A stretch of DNA of 64,000 bases, from contig JAEZRV010000064.1 of the NCBI GenBank assembly GCA_023444055.1, positions 22,881 through 86,880 on the forward strand. Direction: 5' to 3'. Position 1 is the first letter of the stretch; every line of letters starts with the position of its first letter. This document shows, one piece after another, positions 60,778-64,000 of this stretch. The position numbers were made by a program, and so were the translations under genes. Source of the stretch: Bacillota bacterium (GTDB lineage Bacteria > Bacillota > Clostridia > Acetivibrionales > DSM-1351). The notes under the pieces were generated by a model, which was not told where the DNA came from, made no database searches, and saw only the letters and a program-made list of their open reading frames with translations.

Positions 60778-63039
60778 ATGAAAAAAGCTAAGAAAAGCAA
60801 TAGTAAAGGAAGTAATAGACTAAGTAAAATTGCCAAGAACTTCGCAGTTCAACGCTTTTTAATGGTAATTATTACTATTATAGTTGCTTTTGTTATAATT
60901 GAAACAGGAGCTCAGCCTACAAGATATAAACTGAATATCGGTGATGTTTCCACATATGATATAACTTCACCTAGAGATGTTGTTAATGAAGTTTTAACCG
61001 AAGAGAACAGGAATTCAGCAAGGGAAAATGTTGAATCTATCAAGAAAGAGGATACAAGGACTTTCATAGATGTTATATTAAAAAAGGATGATTTCTTTAA
61101 GGCTGTATCAACTGCGAGAACAAGTGTTGAGAAAAGAATGAAAGAGCTCGGACTTTCACAAAACAGCAGGAGTTACAATCAGTACCTAAAGGAATCTCAA
61201 GAATCAGCAGCACAGATTTTGAATGATAAATTAAATCGGCTTCCCATTTCATTGTCACAAATACAAATTGATTACCTTATATCAAAAGTAACAGATAGTG
61301 AACTGGAAGCTTTTGAAGTTCTGACTAAAGGGCTTATCACTCAAGCTATGTCTGAAATTATAACAGAGAGTAATCTCGATATACATATACAGAATTTGTT
61401 AAATAGCTATAAGAATAGTCAGGTCATAAGTAATGAATTAAAAGGTATTGGAGAACAACTTGCCAAAAGTTTATTAAGATCTAATCAGATAGTGGATGCT
61501 GAAGCTACAGAAAAGAAAAAACAAGAAGCATATAATGATGATGCTAATATTGTTAAAATCAAAAAAGGTTCAAGAATAATTAGTTTTGGAGACATAGTTA
61601 CAACGGACAAGTTAAAGTTATTGGAGCAACTTAACCTTCTTGAAACTAAAGAAAGATATGATTACCTTTTCTCATTGGGTATTTTGGTAATATTGCTCTT
61701 TCTTGTGGGTATTGTTTTTGTATTTTTAAGAAAATATAGTAAAAAAATATACAATAGTAGAAAAGAATTATTCTTACTATGTTTAATTGTTGTGATTACG
61801 CTACTTTTAGCAAGATACTTGTTTTCTTTCTATAATGGTCTACTTATTCCTATCTTTGTAGGAGTTATGTTGATATCTATATTACTTAACTTTGAGCTTG
61901 CTGTAGTAATTAACTGCGTTCTTACAGTTTGTATTTCAATAATGCTTAGAGGCGATTATAAGTTTCTATATATGGGATTAGTATGCGGTGCTATTTCAGC
62001 ATTTATGGTTACAAAGGCACATCAACGTAGCAAGTTATCAATGAATGGAGTTTTATTGGGATTAACAAATGCAGTTTTTATTGTCTTTATTAATTTTATT
62101 GAAAAAAGTGATGCTAGAACTATACTTACAGAAAGTGTAGCAGTATTTCTTAATGGATTAGTATCGATGATTTTGACTATAGGCATACTTCCATTTTTAG
62201 AAAGTGCATTTGGAATTGTGACACCTCTTAAGCTGCTTGAAATTTCAAATCCTAATCATCCTTTGCTTAAAAAGCTTTTAATGGAGGCACCAGGTACCTA
62301 TCATCATAGCTTAATGGTTGGTAATCTCGCTGAAGTAGCTACTGAGGATTTAGGCGGCAATGCTCTTCTTGCTAGGGCAGGAGCATTTTTTCATGATGTT
62401 GGAAAGCTTAAAAGACCTGATTTATTTACTGAAAATATATTATCTGAAAATCCACATGAGAGAATGACTCCATATGTTAGCACTGTTGTAATTACTGCAC
62501 ATACAACTGATGGAGTTGAAATTGCAACAAAATATAAGTTGCCGGGTGTTATTAAAGATATAATAAAGCAGCATCATGGAACAACACTTGTGGCATACTT
62601 TTATTACAAAGCAATAAAATCAGAGTCTGGTGATAGTGTTAAACAAGAGGATTATAGGTATGAAGGACCAAAGCCACAGACTAAAGAGGCGGCAATCGTT
62701 ATGCTATCAGATTCTGTTGAGGCAGCAGTAAGATCTATGAGCGATAAAACTGAGGAAAATATTGAAGCTCTCGTCCGAAAAATAATTAAGGATAAGTTAG
62801 ATGATGGGCAACTGAATAAATGCCAGCTTACATTGGCTGATTTAGACACAATTGCAAGTTCCTTTATGAAGGTTCTAAGTGGTTATTATCACGCACGAGA
62901 GAAGTACCCTGATATTAAAGATTTAGTTAAAAAAGATGTTTTTATTGAGGAGAAGAGAGAGTATAATATAGAGCAGATTAATAATGAAACATCTGTTGAA
63001 GCAGAAAAAGATGGAGGAGCAAAAGTTGATAATAATTGA
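60778..63039 (+). CDS. pgpH: PgpH/YqfF 7TMR-HD family c-di-AMP phosphodiesterase
   Basis: A 753-aa membrane protein. An N-terminal anchor and large extracellular domain (about 40-290) are followed by seven membrane helices (about 295-490) and a cytoplasmic HD domain: APGTYHHSLMVGNLAE near residue 505, AFFHDVGKLKRPDLF, and IKQHHGTTLVAYFYYKA, with the catalytic His/Asp set. PgpH of Listeria hydrolyses c-di-AMP. The end overlaps ybeY by 14 nt. Confidence 0.94.
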   Translation: MKKAKKSNSKGSNRLSKIAKNFAVQRFLMVIITIIVAFVIIETGAQPTRYKLNIGDVSTYDITSPRDVVNEVLTEENRNSARENVESIKKEDTRTFIDVILKKDDFFKAVSTARTSVEKRMKELGLSQNSRSYNQYLKESQESAAQILNDKLNRLPISLSQIQIDYLISKVTDSELEAFEVLTKGLITQAMSEIITESNLDIHIQNLLNSYKNSQVISNELKGIGEQLAKSLLRSNQIVDAEATEKKKQEAYNDDANIVKIKKGSRIISFGDIVTTDKLKLLEQLNLLETKERYDYLFSLGILVILLFLVGIVFVFLRKYSKKIYNSRKELFLLCLIVVITLLLARYLFSFYNGLLIPIFVGVMLISILLNFELAVVINCVLTVCISIMLRGDYKFLYMGLVCGAISAFMVTKAHQRSKLSMNGVLLGLTNAVFIVFINFIEKSDARTILTESVAVFLNGLVSMILTIGILPFLESAFGIVTPLKLLEISNPNHPLLKKLLMEAPGTYHHSLMVGNLAEVATEDLGGNALLARAGAFFHDVGKLKRPDLFTENILSENPHERMTPYVSTVVITAHTTDGVEIATKYKLPGVIKDIIKQHHGTTLVAYFYYKAIKSESGDSVKQEDYRYEGPKPQTKEAAIVMLSDSVEAAVRSMSDKTEENIEALVRKIIKDKLDDGQLNKCQLTLADLDTIASSFMKVLSGYYHAREKYPDIKDLVKKDVFIEEKREYNIEQINNETSVEAEKDGGAKVDNN

Positions 63040-63511
63040 AAACGAACAGGATAAGGTGACAATTGATGACAACGTTAATATACTTATAAAGAATGTAATT
63101 GACCTATGTATGAAATCTGAGAAGCTCGATAAAGAATATGAAGTAAGTGTACTAATTGTTGATGATGATGAAATAAGATTAATAAATAAGGAACATAGAG
63201 ATATTGATAAATCAACAGATGTATTGTCCTTTCCTATGGCAGAGTTTGTTAATGGGGAATTAATTTCTGATGAAGGGGATTATGACATTGAGCTTGATGA
63301 GTTAATGTTGGGTGATATTATTATTTCAGCTGAAACAGCAAAGAGGCAGGCAATAGAATATGGACATAGTTTTGAAAGAGAGATAGCATTCTTGACAGCT
63401 CACTCTTGTTTTCATTTATTAGGGTACGATCATATGATAGAATATGAAGAAAAGATTATGTTTAGTAAACAAGAAGCTATTTTGCAGGAAATGGGGTTAA
63501 CAAGATCATAA
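63026..63511 (+). CDS. ybeY: Endoribonuclease YbeY
   Basis: A 161-aa zinc-dependent endoribonuclease acting in 16S rRNA maturation and ribosome quality control. The metal-binding signature HSCFHLLGYDH (three His) is present, with DVLSFPM in the middle; the family usually has HGxLHLxGYDH, so the Gly is replaced by Ser. I chose TTG 63026 (SD GGAGG, overlapping pgpH); an ATG at 62984 lies further inside pgpH. The stop codon directly meets the first tandem repeat copy. Confidence 0.93.
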   Translation: MIIIENEQDKVTIDDNVNILIKNVIDLCMKSEKLDKEYEVSVLIVDDDEIRLINKEHRDIDKSTDVLSFPMAEFVNGELISDEGDYDIELDELMLGDIIISAETAKRQAIEYGHSFEREIAFLTAHSCFHLLGYDHMIEYEEKIMFSKQEAILQEMGLTRS

Positions 63512-63733
63512 AAATGCGAAGTTTACATTTCGTACGTTCATCGTTTTCTTCGCATATCAAAAAGCTGCGGGCAGCTTTTTGTGGGATTGGGCAATCAAGC
63601 AATAACCATACAAGCTCGAAAAATAAATTTGTGCAAACATGGTACATTTTCGAGCCTGCAAAAGCCACGAGTGTCTTTTGCATAAGTTTTGGAAGTTGTG
63701 TCACTGGTGATACTAGAGAAATGGAGGTTTAGC
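63510..63733 (+). repeat. Structured repeat, full copy R3
   Basis: First full unit of a tandem array, starting at the ybeY stop. It can form four hairpins in order: ATGCGAAG/CTTCGCAT; AAAAAGCTGC/GCAGCTTTTT; AGCTCGAAAA/TTTTCGAGC; TGCAAAAG/CTTTTGCA. It ends ATGGAGGTTTAGC, which is the SD and start context for the next unit. A long open frame (63514-63732) crosses the unit but is probably incidental. Confidence 0.9.
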
Positions 63734-63961
63734 TTGAAAAATGCGAAGTTTACATTTCGTGCGTTCATCATTCTCTTCGCATTTCAAAAAGCTGCAAGCA
63801 GCTTTTTGTGGGTATGAGCAATCAAGCAATGAACCATACAAGCTCGAAAAATAAATTTGTGCAAACATGGTACATTTTCGAGCCTGCAAAAGCCACGAGT
63901 GTCTTTTGCATAAGTTTTGGAAGTTGTGTTGCTGGTGATGCTGGCGGGATGGAGGTTTAGC
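63734..63961 (+). repeat. Structured repeat, full copy R4
   Basis: The second full unit, 227-228 nt after the first and about 93 percent alike by eye, with the same four hairpins. Its TTG (63734) is preceded by GGAGG and opens a 27-codon hydrophobic ORF beginning MKNAKFTFRAFIILFAF. Confidence 0.9.
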
Positions 63962-64000
63962 TTGAAAAATGCGAAGTTTGCATTTCGTGCGTTCATAGTG
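63962..64000 (+). repeat. Structured repeat, copy R5 cut by the window end
   Basis: The third unit starts with TTGAAAAATGCGAAG behind another GGAGGTTTAGC and is cut at 64000, so the array continues beyond the window. Confidence 0.85.

Noticed and set aside
63514..63732. 72-codon ORF across repeat R3 and 70-codon antisense ORF in R4
   Set aside because: They follow the repeat hairpins, have no SD, and differ between copies; treated as incidental to the repeat.
63510..64000. CRISPR array at the window end
   Set aside because: Units are about 227 bp and nearly identical throughout, with no short repeat and unique spacer pattern and no cas genes.

Overview
The window is AT-rich DNA from an endospore-forming, Gram-positive anaerobe of the Clostridia. 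The main evidence is two GerA-type spore germination operons, the prkA-yhbH-spoVR sporulation block, a PdaA-like cortex deacetylase, yqfC-yqfD, a gram-positive-style Tad pilus operon, and many TTG starts behind strong Shine-Dalgarno (SD) sequences. I cannot name the species from the sequence alone.

Layout. 0-0.5 kb: a broken transposase. 0.7-4.7 kb: germination operon 1 (gerA, a gerC with an in-frame stop, a small membrane protein, gerB). 4.9-10.2 kb: a coiled-coil protein, then prkA-yhbH-spoVR behind a sigma-E-like promoter. 10.3-12.5 kb: htpG with a perfect CIRCE operator. 12.7-14.9 kb (minus): acyl-CoA synthetase with an XRE-cupin regulator. 15.4-18.7 kb: chemoreceptor, HD-GYP phosphodiesterase, LysR regulator. 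19-23.6 kb: single-chain purL, then vanZ-like. 23.8-25.9 kb (minus): a DUF4157/eCIS-core protein with a possible nuclease domain. 26.3-38.6 kb: a DUF4097-like lipoprotein, then a ten-gene Tad pilus operon. 38.8-45 kb: accessory envelope genes (phospholipase-C-like, YjbQ, lipoprotein, VanW, YcxB-like, DUF975, DUF3788). 45.4-47.4 kb: 3D-domain protein facing a PBP5-like protein whose three catalytic motifs are all altered. 47.7-52 kb: germination operon 2 (gerA-gerB-gerC-small ORF). 52-55 kb: a multi-branched intergenic RNA structure, a STAND/TPR protein with a degenerate P-loop, and tRNA-Trp. 55.3-63.5 kb: two DUF881 proteins, pdaA-like, yqfC, yqfD, phoH, pgpH, ybeY. The end of the window is a tandem array of a roughly 227-bp structured repeat that also occurs, in part, at three other sites.

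Systems. The Ger proteins, PdaA-like, YqfC/YqfD, SpoVR, PrkA and YhbH all belong to spore formation or germination. The Tad operon has an assembly ATPase, localisation ATPase, two platform proteins, Flp pilin, two TadE-like pseudopilins, a TadG-like protein, an FHA protein and a prepilin peptidase. It has no outer-membrane genes, as expected for a Gram-positive.

Most notable for follow-up: (1) the multi-hairpin repeat family, which also carries a conserved hydrophobic mini-ORF; (2) three unrelated genes (htpG, purL, gerB2) whose strong SD lies 53-59 nt upstream of the likely start with complementary arms in between; (3) a PBP-like probable pseudoenzyme; (4) an orphan DUF4157 toxin-like protein; (5) a STAND protein lacking the Walker A lysine.
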